Assembly: GCA_028671895.1 (NCBI GenBank) | Contig: JAPMAC010000209.1 | Location: 23,458,501-23,522,500, forward strand | Reading direction: 5' to 3' | DNA: 64,000 bases | From: Oenanthe sinensis | Lineage: Eukaryota; Streptophyta; Magnoliopsida; Apiales; Apiaceae | Shown here: piece by piece, positions 48,377 to 60,747 of the stretch | How the letters are laid out: every line of letters starts with the position of its first letter | How positions within the stretch are numbered: position 1 is the stretch's first letter | Program-made: the position numbers and the translations under genes | Notes under the pieces: generated by a model | Told to the model about the DNA's origin: nothing | Databases searched by the model: none | The model's input: only the letters and a program-made list of their open reading frames with translations

Positions 48377-49549
48377 TAATAGGGTTTAAAGAATTCGAGT
48401 AATGTTGAAATTGAGATATATTATAATTGTGTTAGATATATACTAATATACTATTATATTATAAATGAAATAAAATTAAATGTATTTAATTATTTTGATT
48501 TTTAATTGAATTCTATAACAAATATTGATATATAATTTTAATAGAGTTCAAAGAGTTTAAGCGGTCATGAAATTGCAATAAATAAGTCAATTATATTTAT
48601 TATAATTGTGTTCAATCTAAAATATTATGTTATTATATTGTAAATGAAATAAATTATACATATTTAATTTTTTTAGAAAACACTTGTAATTTGTTTGAAA
48701 GACGTTGAACGAACCAAACTACCAAATAAACTCATGTTTGCTTATAATAATATAGTATAAATATATACTCAACGAATTAAAATTTATCATGTCACATTAA
48801 TTGATAAAAGTTTAGAAATATTTTAGTACCGACACTACTTATGTTCTATTTATAAATAATTAATAACTAGCTTGTATCTCGTGCGATGCACGGATGAATT
48901 TTTTTAGTTTTTTAATATTTTTTAATGATTTGAATTTATTTGTATTTGTATAATAATAATTTAAATTTTATTTAATATTATATGCATATATTTTTATATA
49001 ATTTATTTGTATTTATATTTTAATAGGATAATTTTTGTTTGTTTTGTATAGAGATATATTTTACTTAGGAGATTAATGTGAGATATTTTAGTTAGAAGAT
49101 TAATATGAGATTGTATTTTAGTTAGAAGATTAATATTTTAAAATTAGGCCCAATAATTAATCAATTATCCGGCCCAAATATCGACCGACTACCAAAATTT
49201 CAATGTTCTCATAAATTTTAATGATATATTAAATTAAAATTATAGGATAGAGTTTAATGATATATTAAATAAAAATTATAGGATAAGTGAGATTCGTAAA
49301 ATAAAAAATAAAAAATATAATTTAAATATAATATAATATTATCATATCAACGGAATTATATTCTTATATAAAAGTAATATTTATATTCTTTAGAATTATA
49401 ATGTTTTATGAATTGTTTGCATAAAAGGAGGACTACTGGTGTTAGAATTGTATGTATGACTATACTTTTTTAAAATTTAACGGTTAAGATTGTTTCTATG
49501 GTTCACTTAAAATTGGACGGTCAAGATCTTTTCTATGGTTCACCCAGTA
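48377..49549. repeat. 1.17-kb duplicated segment, copy 1
   Basis: Nearly identical to 52662-53835 (offset 4285-4286, few substitutions, one 1-bp indel). It includes a non-TE-looking AT-rich part (48377-48866) and most of a Helitron-like element (3' end CTAG at 48867-48870) whose 5' terminus is missing. Confidence 0.9.
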
Positions 49550-51952
49550 ACAACATATCATGTTCTAACTACAACCGGAGGATGATGACAATGGGAGTCG
49601 AAGGCTAATTAAATTTTGATAAGGTAGAGAAAGGTACTGTGATTAAAGAGGGGGGAAGATTGAGAGATAAGCAACATCATAGGTGGATAAAAATTGAATA
49701 AAAAATAAAACATATATGCTAATATAACATATATATTATGTAATATAGCATAAATTTTATTTTTAATTTTTAATCTCAACTAATTGATAGACTGTGGGAT
49801 ATGGGTTGGCTGATTTATTAATACTAGATTTTAACCCACACAGATATTTTGTTTTATTAATTAAATTATTTATTTTAAAATTACTAATATTTTTAAAAAG
49901 TCTTAATATATTATAATTATGTTAGTTTTTTAACTTATTAAAATTATATATTTTTACATCAAACAAATTAAATATAAATAAGAAAATTATAAAATATTAA
50001 AAATAAATATGCACATCGTACAAAATATAAATTTATATTTTTAATATATAAATATGTAAAATTTTGTGATTCAAAATATTATGAACATAATTTTTTAATA
50101 TATGAAACATATGTTTAATATATTTAAAATTATACATATTAGATTAAAATATATTTTTGGAAATATCTCTATTATGTTTATTTTATATAAAATTTAATAG
50201 ATATTATGGTATATGACATATAATATGTATGTTTCTGTTAATAGTATGATAATATAATTATTCATTTGAATAAGTTTTTTTATGTTATTATATTTTCAGT
50301 AGTATAATATTAATTACAATTTATAAATAATTATATAATATATATAATTTAAACCTTACATCAATAAATAATAGATGTTACTGTATTGCTAATAAGATTT
50401 AAACTTTAAGTTAATATTAAAAAATAAAACGATATATAACAATTACCATCATAATAATTTTTATATTCCATTTTTTATACTAATATATGACATGTTCTTT
50501 ATTGAACCAAGCATAGTACTCCAATTTGTGTGTTATGACAATTCAACTTGTGTAATAACATTGTTTTTAGAAATATAAATTACTTTTAATTATTAAAATA
50601 GTTAACAGTAGTACTCAGTTATTAAAAATTAATTTAATATAATTTTCTCATATATAAATTGATTAAATTTAAAAGATTTATTAATATTAATTAATTTATA
50701 TTATTTTAATTTGATTTATTTTATTTAACAAATAGCATGATTCAAACTTTAAAGTATGTGATAACGTGTTTTTGACATAGTATTATATATAATATAGTAA
50801 CAAAATATAATGTGTATTTAATATCTTAGACTAAAGTTGAACTTTTAGCCGGGAATCTCAAATAATTATTTTAAAAAAAATCTAATTTTTCAATTCGATC
50901 AAAATCAATAAATTAAAAAAATTTCTGAATTCTTAATATAATAATTTCTTCCATAAATTGCTTTTCTTTCTGCCTTCCGCCAAGGTCAATTCCACAACAT
51001 AGTATAAAAGCCATTAAGTAACGGAAACATGTGGAATAGTTTATCTTGCATCACACTTAGAACGTTCAATGAATGATATTGATGATAAGAATATTCTAAT
51101 TATAAATATTATTTAATTAGATGAATGATACGATGATATGAGTTTAATTCTTAATTTTTATTAATAATTATAGAGATAATAATATAAATATTAGATTTTA
51201 ATATGTTATTGTGATTTGATTTTTGAATATAAATATAAAATTTTAATATGTTGTTAATTAGATTTAAACATTAAACTTATATAAGTATTTTTATAATTAT
51301 AAAATTTAATATGTTGTTAATGGTATCGAACTCGTAATTTTTGGTAGTATTTGAATAAGAGGGAGTATTTGGATAAACTCACTCTCAATCTTATTATATA
51401 TAGATATATAATTTATATGTTATATGTATGCAATAGATGCATGCGATTTGTGAAAAAAAAACATAATGCATAACAACCGAGATCAACCTTTATAGATGAG
51501 TTTCGCAGGTTAAATAAATCATGTCTATACGTATTTGGATATTTTTCTTAATGTTTATTATAAATAAAATATAATTCATCGATATAAAATTTATTAAAAT
51601 TTTAAAATTGTAGATATTAATATGTTTTTAAGGAGTATGGAACTTTTGATTTTTGATAGTATTTGAATAGAATCTCTATTATTCTTATTATATATAAGAT
51701 ATAAAATTTTAAATTTTAATATGTTATTAAGGAGTATAGAACTCTTGATCTTTGTAGTATTTTGATAAGATCTCTCTTACTCTTTGTTATATATAGGATA
51801 TAATTTGAATAATATCCCTTTCATACTTAAGATATAATTGGATATAATATGATATAATAATATAATATTAAATTTAAATATGTTGTTATTGAGTATCGAA
51901 CCTCTGACTTTTGGTAGTATTCAAATAAGATCTCTCTTACTCTTATTATATA
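49550..51952. other. AT-rich repeat-derived DNA
   Basis: No gene is present. A Helitron-end-like CTAGATTTTAACCC is at 49824. Four diverged copies of a ~55-bp block (GAGTAT.GAACTCTTGA...GGTAGTATTTGAATAAGA) occur near 51317, 51632, 51726 and 51887, each preceded by a TTAATATGTT-type stretch. Confidence 0.55.
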
Positions 51953-52661
51953 CTAGCTTTTATCCCGTGTGATGTACATATGAATTTTTTTAGTTTTTTA
52001 ATTTTTTAATTTTAATATTTTATAATGATTTGAATTTATTTGTATTTGTATAATAATAATTTAAATTTTATTTAATATTATATGTATATATTTTTATATA
52101 ATTTATTTGTATTTATATTTTAATATGATAATTTTTGTTTGTTTTGTATAGATGGGTATTTTACTTAGGAGATTAATGTGAGATATTTTAGTTAGAAGAT
52201 TAATATGAGATTGTTTTTTAGTTAGAAGATTAATATTTTAAAATTAGGCCCAACAATTAATCAACTATCCGGCCCAAATATTGACCGACTATCAAACTTT
52301 CAATGTTATCATAAATTTCAATGATATATTAAATTAAAATTATAGGATAAATTTTAATGATATATTAAATAAAAATTATAGGATAAGTAGAATTTGTAAA
52401 ATAAAAATATAGAATATAATTTAAATATAATATAATATTATTCTATCTCTGATGAGTTGTATAAAAAGAGGACTACTGGTGTTAGAGTTGTATGTACGAC
52501 TATATTCTTTTAAAATTATATTTTATTAAAATTCAACGGTTAAGATTGTTTCTATGGTTCACTTAAAATTGGACGGTCAAGATCTTTTCTATGGTTCACT
52601 CAGTACCAAACCAACCGACGACCAAAACTTTTAATCTTTCGGTTTTAATAATATAGTATAG
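51953..52661 (-). mobile_element. Small non-autonomous Helitron-like element
   Basis: Same family as 53153-53892. On the - strand its 3' end is CTAG (51953-51956) preceded by a degenerate hairpin. Its 5' end reads TATACTATATTATTAAAAC, lacking the first base or two, and abuts the duplicated segment at 52662. Confidence 0.65.
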
Positions 52662-53835
52662 TAATAGGGTTTAAAGAATTCGAGTAATGTTGAAATTGAG
52701 ATATATTATAATTGTGTTAGATATATACTAATATACTATTATATTATAAATGAAATAAAATTAAATGTATTTAATTATTTTGATTTTTAATTGAATTCTA
52801 TAACAAATAATGATATATAATTTTAATAGAGTTCAAAGAGTTTAAGCGGTCATGAAATTGCAATAAATAAGTCAATTATATTTATTATAATTGTGTTCAA
52901 TCTAAAATATTATGTTATTATATTGTAAATGAAATAAATTATACATATTTAATTTTTTTAGAAAACACTTGTAATTTGTTTGAAAGGCGTTGAACGAACC
53001 AAACTACCAAATAAACTCATGTTTGCTTATAATAATATAGTATAAATATATACTCAACGAATTAAAATTTATCATGTCACATTAATTGATAAAAAGTTTA
53101 GAAATATTTTAGTACCGACACTACTTATGTTCTATTTATAAATAATTAATAACTAGCTTGTATCTCGTGCGATGCACGGATGAATTTTTTTAGTTTTTTA
53201 ATATTTTTTAATGATTTGAATTTATTTGTATTTGTATAATAATAATTTAAATTTTATTTAATATTATATGCATATATTTTTATATAATTTATTTGTATTT
53301 ATATTTTAATAGGATAATTTTTGTTTGTTTTGTATAGAGATATATTTTACTTAGGAGATTAATGTGAGACATTTTAGTTAGAAGATTAATATGAGATTGT
53401 ATTTTAGTTAGAAGATTAATATTTTAAAATTAGGCCCAATAATTAATCAATTATCCGGCCCAAATATCGATCGACTACCAAAATTTCAATGTTCTCATAA
53501 ATTTTAATGATATATTAAATTAAAATTATAGGATAGAGTTTAATGATATATTAAATAAAAATTATAGGATAAGTGAGATTCGTAAAATAAAAAATAAAAA
53601 ATATAATTTAAATATAATATAATATTATCATATCAACGGAATTATATTCTTATATAAAAGTAATATTTATATTCTTTAGAATTATAATGTTTTATGAATT
53701 GTTTGCATAAAAGGAGGACTACTGGTGTTAGAATTGTATGTATGACTATACTTTTTTAAAATTTAACGGTTAAGATTGTTTCTATGGTTCACTTAAAATT
53801 GGACGGTCAAGATCTTTTCTATGGTTCACCCAGTA
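52662..53835. repeat. 1.17-kb duplicated segment, copy 2
   Basis: Partner of 48377-49549. It is directly bounded on the left by the end of a Helitron-like element, and its right part is inside the Helitron 53153-53892. Confidence 0.9.
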
Positions 53836-53892
53836 CCAAACCAACCGACGACCAAAACTTTTAATCTTTCGTCTTTAATAATATAGTATAGA
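53153..53892 (-). mobile_element. Complete small non-autonomous Helitron-like element (740 bp)
   Basis: On the - strand it starts TCTATACTATATTATTAAAG after an A, and ends with a hairpin (CGTGC ATC GCACG), a short spacer and CTAG before T. These are the classical Helitron rules: 5' TC, 3' hairpin plus CTRR, and insertion between A and T with no duplication. It has no coding capacity, so mobility would depend on an autonomous Rep/helicase Helitron elsewhere. Confidence 0.8.
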
Positions 53893-56075
53893 TAAGGAGA
53901 AAAGTAAGTGTTTCTAGTATTATCATTAATTAACGTGGCGAATAGTTATAGATAATGTAAATTGTATCAGCACTAATTTGACAAGATATATGATTTTTAT
54001 TAAAAATAGAAATAAAACTTTCTGATCACAATTTTAATTAATTAATATTATATATATGATGGGACACCCGACAGTATCCATCATAAAAGTCATGAAATCA
54101 TATTTGCTCTTAAAACAAAACTATATACCTAGAGTTAACTTTAAACTAGAATAGGGCTTGATATATAAGATAATCATCCCCAGCATCCATAAGATAATTT
54201 GTCAAATTATTCCAGGAGTAATGCATTTTTCTTATTCCAGACACGGCCCGTGGGGTCGGCCACAATAGCTTGCTACGCACTTGATTTTTAAGCCGGGAGT
54301 GAAGCTACCCGAACTATACAAAAAATTCTAAGCGTTCAATATTTAGTTAGTTGAATCAAACGATTTTAATCATCTAAGTTTAACAAAATTTAATTTTAGA
54401 AATATATATATCATACATACAATTTTATCCTTCATAGTCCTTCTTTTATATAATTCATTACGGATAATATCATATTATATTAAGATTATATTTTATATTT
54501 TCTATTTTAAAAATCCTATTTATCCAATAATTTTTATTTAATATATCATTAAATTTTATGAAGATTGGTATATGTATACTATATTATTATACTAAAACAA
54601 AAGAACTTTTTTCTTCTTACCTAGATGAACTATAAAAAATAATCATAACCGTCTAATTTTAAGTGAACCATAGAAACGGTTCTAACTATTCAATTTTAAT
54701 AAAATCTAATTTTAGAAAAGAAATATCAATATATCATACATACAACTCTATCATATATTATATTTAAATTATATTCTATATTTTCTAATTTAAAAATCCT
54801 ATTTATCCTATAATTTTTTTAAATATAGCTTACTCACATTCAACTCAATTTTATCACCATTCAAACTCTTTTATTTATTTAAAATTATGACTTATCATTA
54901 AATTTTATGAATATTAATATATAAGTATCATTGTATAGAAAAATGTAAAAAAAAATTAATGCTAAAATAAATTATCATATTAAATGAAATATCTAAATTA
55001 TATAAAATAATTAATATATAATTTATTAATAGCATTCCTGATTCATAGAAAAAATCTTAACCGTCCAATTTTAGGTGAACCATAGAAACGATCCTAACCA
55101 TCCAATTTTAATAAAATCTAATTTTAAAAAAGATATATATATCATACATACAACTCTATCACCGATAATCTTCCTTTTATACAATTTCTCACTGATAATA
55201 TTATATTATATTTAAATTATATTCTATATTTTCTATTTTAAGAATCCTATTTATCCTATAATTTTTATTTAACATATCATTAAATTTAATAATAAAGAAA
55301 ATTATCATATTAAATAAAATATTTAAATTATATAAAAATAATTAATATATAATTTATAAATAGCATCCGTACTTTGCAGGGGTTATAAGCTAGTATTATA
55401 ATAAACAAACCAGAGAAATTATTTTTTGAAACGCTGAGATAAATAGTAGAAAATATTCTAACCACCCAATTTTTAGGTGAATCATAGAAACGATCATAAT
55501 CATCCAATTTTAATAAAATCAATTTTTAGAAAGGATAAATATCATACATACAACTTATCACTGATAGTTATCCTTTTATACAACTCATCAATGATAATAT
55601 TATATTATATTTAAATTATATTCTATATTTTCTATTTTAAGCAAATTATCATTTAAAATGAAATATTTAAATTATATAAAATAATTAATATATAATTTAT
55701 TAATAGCATGTGTGCATTGCATAGGTTATAAGCTAGTATATATTAGGTTATAAGCTAGTATATATTAATTAGCAAACAATGCATATGTTTGTGTTAAATA
55801 CAAAGCATATGGCCTTACCATCGATCAATAAAAAAATTATATAAAATATTACATTAAATAATTTAAATGACTAAAACATAATTGAACTCATGTCCAATTT
55901 GCAGTTGACTAATCAAATTTAAAAAATTTACATTTAATTCATTAAATTAATTAAATCTTGCAATTAGATAATTGTCGTCAACTTATTTAAAGTAATAGAT
56001 GAAAAGGTGTCGTGCTTATGTGTTAAAAAAATATACTAAGGTGGTGAATTCGACTCTAACCAACCTATCTAACCT
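53893..56075 (+). mobile_element. Cluster of degenerate Helitron-like elements, + strand
   Basis: Repeated blocks (ATCCTAACCATCCAATTTTA, GTGAACCATAGAAACG, CATACATACAACTCTATCA) recur near 54350, 54650, 55060 and 55470. Two CTAG 3' ends with the GGTTATAAGCTAGT pattern are at 55390-55393 and 55733-55736, the latter followed by a 20-bp direct repeat (near 55753). The start of the first is near 54573. The last ~300 bp before 56076 are AT-rich with nothing recognised. Confidence 0.6.
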
Positions 56076-56597
56076 TGTTAGAAAACAAACACTAATTTTG
56101 TCAGAGAATATCAGAACACAGTTTATGTTGCTGACGTCATCAGAGTTTAGAAAGATGTCGGTCAAAATTTACTTTATCAGATAATAATTAATCAGAGTTT
56201 ACTCTAACAGAGAATGCTCAAATCAAAGAATGACAACCGACAGAGTTTACAAATCAGAGTTTATTAAGGAAACAATCAAATCAAAATTTGATTAGGATAG
56301 TGAAAAAGGAATCTAAATACAAGTCTATTGCCTTATTAAAGCTATTCTTTTCATAATTTATTTTATAATTGAATTGTAACTGTGTCTATATAAACACAGA
56401 CATATGTTAACATTATTGTAACATTCAAGATATATCTTTCATAACCTTGTAACTCTTTAGAATAGTGAATTTCGTGAGAGAGTTTTGTACACAGTTTATT
56501 ATTAATACAAAGTTGTTCATCTTTTATACTTGTGTCGAATATTTGATATTATTATATTCAACCCTCCTTTTATAATAGATATTTTTTTGGGCAGACA
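56076..56597 (+). repeat. R4 5' LTR (left border uncertain)
   Basis: The right end is firm (GCAGACA before ATTGGTATCAGAGC). The left end is probably TGTTAGAAAACAAAC at 56076; alternatives are TGTCG at 55971 or 56011, and the second LTR is not available to decide. It contains TCAGAGTTT words (56141-56270) and TATATAAA at 56387-56394. Confidence 0.65.
56387..56394 (+). promoter_or_regulatory. TATA box of R4 LTR
   Basis: TATATAAA lies about 210 bp upstream of the LTR end and downstream of the repeated words. Confidence 0.65.
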
Positions 56598-56599
56598 AT

Positions 56600-56611
56600 T
56601 GGTATCAGAGC
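56600..56611 (+). other. Primer binding site (initiator tRNA-Met), R4
   Basis: TGGTATCAGAGC lies two bases after the LTR end. Confidence 0.95.
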
Positions 56612-56645
56612 AGGCAGTTAAATTCGACTGAAAGATCATAAAATC

Positions 56646-58700
56646 ATGTCTGGAAACAAGTATGAAAGCATAAGAATTCCAATCTTAAAGAAAGCTGAGT
56701 ACTCTACATGGAGGGTGAAGATGTTAATGTTTTTGGAAGCCACAAATCCTGATTATGTAGATAGAATCAATGAAGACCAGTATCTTCCAACTAAATTAGT
56801 GCCATCAACAATTATAGAAGGAAGACAGGTTCCTGAATACTACACCTTGAAAAACAAAAAGGAGTGGACTAATGAGGAAAAACTAGATGTTCTCAAAGAT
56901 GCAAAGGTAATGAACATTCTGCATAATAGTCTTGACTCTGTGATGTCCAACAGGGTAATTGCATGCAAAACTACTAAAGAAATCTGGGATGCACTAGAGG
57001 TTCAATGCCAATGAACCAAGGAGATAAAGAAAATATGAGATCTGTCTTAATTCAAGAGTATGAATATTTTGAGGCTAAACAGAATGAGTCTCTCACTGAT
57101 ATCTATGACAGATTTCTTACTTTGTTGAACAATTTGACATTGGTGGATAAGGTGTATGACAATGAGGATTCAAACACCAAATTTCTTAGAGCTCTTCTTG
57201 AAGAATGGGATCTGCAAACATCTTTGATAAGAGACAGGGCTGATTTAGATGATATATCTTTAGATGAAGTCTATGGAAAATTGAAGACTCATGACCTGGA
57301 ATTACAATAAAGAAGGAACAGAAAAAATAGCAAGGCAAAATCTATTGATTTGAATGTTGAAGCCAATATTGAAGAACTAAAAGAAAAAGTCCTTAAGGCC
57401 TCAACAAGAAAAGGAAAAGCTGTAATAGTCAAGGAAATCAGTGAATCAGAGTTCGAGACAGACTCTAATGCAAACTCTAATGACTCCACAGACTCTGACA
57501 TGATAGAGATGGTTGCTATAATTATTAAAGGCTTCAAAAAGATGAAGTACAGAAAGTATAAGAAGCAAGAAAATTTTCAGAAAAAGCATAGAAAATCAGA
57601 AAAGAAAGACAGATTTAGAAAAAGAGAAGAGAGAGATGGAAAATCAAAAACTATTGACAAATCAAAGGTTAAGTGCTACAAGTGTAACAAGATGGGGCAC
57701 TTTGCTACTGAATGCAGAAGCAAGGAATCTGGAAAAACTCTAATCACATCAAAGAAAGATTGGATAGATTCCTCAGACTCTGAAGAAGAAAACAATTATG
57801 TACTCATGGAAAACACTGATGCTCCCATTCTAAACTCTGATAAGATACCAGACTCTGTCTTCAATTTTTAAATTGATAATATCTGTGAATTAAAGTCTTT
57901 TCTTAGATCCTTGCATGTTAGTTTTAAATCACAGTCACATGAAAATGAAAGATTAAAATTTGGGATACCAACTCTGACTGCTAGAAATAACATTCTTGAA
58001 TATGAAAATTCTAACATGCTTAACATTAAGAAAGACTGTGAAAATGCCATATATATGCAAACTCAATTAGAAATTCAAGTTAAATATTTGAAATCAGAGA
58101 TAGCTAAAGAGAAGGAAACCTTCAGAGTTTGGACAAACTCTGGTAAAAGAGTTCAATAAATGCTTTCTAACAAGAATTGGACTTCTGCCTTAGGTTTTGA
58201 ATTTGATAAGGATACATACACTAAAACACACATAAAAGGAATATTGAATAAACTTGTGAAATTTGTTAGAGCTACTAATAATAAGAAAACTCCTAGTGAA
58301 TGCTCTACAAATAAAGAAAATAGTGTGTCAGAGAATATAAAGAAGAATATAGGGTTACTTTCTCATAAGCAACTTAAAGAAAAGTTGAAGGCAGTCACTA
58401 ATAAAGACAAATCTATAAAGGTGAAAAGAAATAGAAATGACAAAGTAAGAATTACTGAGGAGAATAACTATAAGTATATCCCTGATGCTCCTGGAAAAAC
58501 TTGCTTTACTTGTGGTAATTCAAATCACCTTCCCATTGACTGCAAACAAAACAAAAAGAAGGAACTCGAGAGATCTAATTTAGAGGCTAGAAACCAAACT
58601 AGATATAGACCATAAAATCCCTGTTTTCAATGTGGTAGTTTATAGCATTCTATTTATACATGCAAAGAATATCATAGTTTGTATTACAATTATTATGAAC
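56646..58700 (+). pseudogene. R4 gag, broken, with three zinc knuckles
   Basis: The start is the ATG at 56646. Capsid-like sequence (SIRIPILKKAEYSTWRVKM) runs to about 57000, where a frameshift occurs; the new frame continues to about 58615 with stops at 57308-57310, 57869-57871, 58157-58159 and 58613-58615. CX2CX4HX4C knuckles lie near 57672 (CYKCNKMGHFATEC), near 58502 (CFTCGNSNHLPIDC) and near 58620 (with a stop inside). A long gag with several knuckles and a coiled-coil part (57900-58150) fits Sireviruses. Gag would form the virus-like particle and package RNA. Confidence 0.85.
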
Positions 58701-59432
58701 CATTGCCTCAACTAAATAAATCTCCAAAACATGCTGTCAAATAAATTTATGTGAAAAAATCTGATAAAAGAAAAGTAAACTCTGAAAGTATAAACTCTTA
58801 AAATGCAAACTATGTTAACATAAACTCTGATAAAAATACTTCTTTTGCAAGAGTTAACAAGTTTCAAAAGAAAGGACCCAAACTTGTTTAGGTCCCCAAA
58901 TCTACTAATTAAATTACATTAATTGATTGCAGAGAAACATGAAAAACATCCTAGTAACTGATAGTGGATGTTCTGCATATATGACTGGAAACAAATCCCT
59001 ATTTTCAGAGTTTGAGGAGAATGGTGGCCTAGTTGTATCTTATGGAGATGGAAATATAGGAAGAACACTATGATATGGCAATATTATTATTGGGAATGTC
59101 ATCATTGAAAATGTAGCTCTGGTTGAAGGACTAAAGCATAATATGTTAAGTGTGAGTCAAATGACAAACATAGATTATTATGTGGAATTTATGGAACCCA
59201 TTTTTAAGTGAAAAGTAAGAAGGATGGCAAAGTAGTTCTTTTTTGTCACAGACATAACAAATTATTTGAAGCTAGCTTGGATGTAAACTCTGATGGTCTC
59301 TTAACTTGTTTAGTTGGAAAATCATCATCTTTGGAAAGATGGAATTGGCACAAAAAGTTATGTTACTTGAATTTTGGAAACATTAATGAATTGGTGAAAA
59401 ATGATCTAGTAAGAGGTCTTCCAAAAGTTTAA
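58701..59432 (+). pseudogene. R4 protease and pre-integrase domain, broken
   Basis: The aspartic protease site is readable as TDSGCSAYMTG (about 58958-58990). The GAG-pre-integrase region continues through 59208-59432, with KKLCYLNFGNINELVK corresponding to the zinc-binding His block, in which His residues are lost. Several stops and shifts separate these pieces. Confidence 0.7.
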
Positions 59433-59458
59433 TTTCATCCTGATGGACTCTGTGATTC

Positions 59459-60694
59459 ATGTCAAAAGGAAAAAAAAAGACATCTTTCAAGAGCAAAACT
59501 GAAAATTCTATTGATCAACTTTTTTATCTATTGCATCTTGATTTATTTGGTCCTGTCAACATTATATCCATTGGAAAGAAGAAATATACTCTGGTGATAG
59601 TTGATGATTACACTAGATTTACCTGGGTGTACTTTTTACATAAAAAGGATGAAAATGCAGAGATAATTTTTTATCATATTATAATGATTGAAAATGGATC
59701 ACCTCACAAGGTAAAGAATCTGAGGAGTTACAATGGAACAGAGTTTAAGAACTCTACAATGGAGGAATTCTTCTCAACAAAAGGAATTATTGAACAATTC
59801 TCAGCACCTGGAACACCTCAACAAAATGGTGTAGTTGAAAGAAAGAACAAAATCCTAATTGAAGCTGCCAGAACAATGCTAGAAGGAGAAAAGCTATCTA
59901 CTTATTGTTGGGCAGAAGCTGTGAATATTGCATGCATTACTCAGAATTGCACTTTGATAAATAAACATAGAATGAATCCATATGAAACATTGAAGGGAAG
60001 AAAGCCAAATGTTAAATACTTTCACATCTTTGGAAGCAAGTGTTTTATTCTCAAAACAAATCATGAACAATTGAAGAAATTTGAACTCAAAGTAGATGAA
60101 AGAATTTTTGTTGGTTATGTTACAACTTCTAAAACATCTTCAATGGCATTCAAAGTGTTTAATTTAAGGACAAGGGCAGTCATGGAATCAATTAATGTCT
60201 CTTTTGATGAAGGAAAAATAGTTGGATTACATGATGAAGATGATCAGGAAACTCTGAGATTTGAGAATAAATTGCAGATCACAAACTCTGAGAAGCTAAA
60301 CTCTGATGAGATAAACTCTATTGAACCAAACACTGGTGAGTTAAACTCTGATCCCTTAAACTCTGATTTAGAAACAATTGAAATAGAAATTGAAGATTCT
60401 TCACATGTTGAGGGGGAACAACATCAATCAGTTACTGGTATTAGAGAACAAACCTCAATTATTGAAATATCAGAGTCTGACCAAACTCTGGCCAACACAA
60501 ACTTTGAAACCCTAAACTCTGATCAATCAAACTCTGAAACCATAAATTATGATCACTCAAACTCTGATCATACAAACTCTGAGTACATAAACTCTGAGAC
60601 ATCAAACACTGATGAAAGCATAACTTCAGGGGGTGGATCAACATTTACAAAAAAATCATTCTATGAAAGCACAAATCATGGGGGGAACATCTAG
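59459..60694 (+). pseudogene. R4 integrase, one open segment with a lost catalytic Asp
   Basis: This 411-codon stretch has no internal stop. The core contains HLDLFGPV (first Asp), YTLVIVDDYTRFTWVYFL, then NLRSYNGTEF, where the usual SDN is SYN so the second catalytic Asp is Tyr, and QQNGVVERKNK (catalytic Glu kept). The C-terminal third (about 60230-60650) is low-complexity, built from repeated Asn-Ser-Asp/Glu units encoded by AACTCTGAT words. A stop at 60692-60694 and a frameshift separate it from RT. Confidence 0.88.
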
Positions 60695-60747
60695 TTTAAG
60701 AAATTTTCCACATCCAAGAAAAATGGACCAAAGATCACACACCTGAT

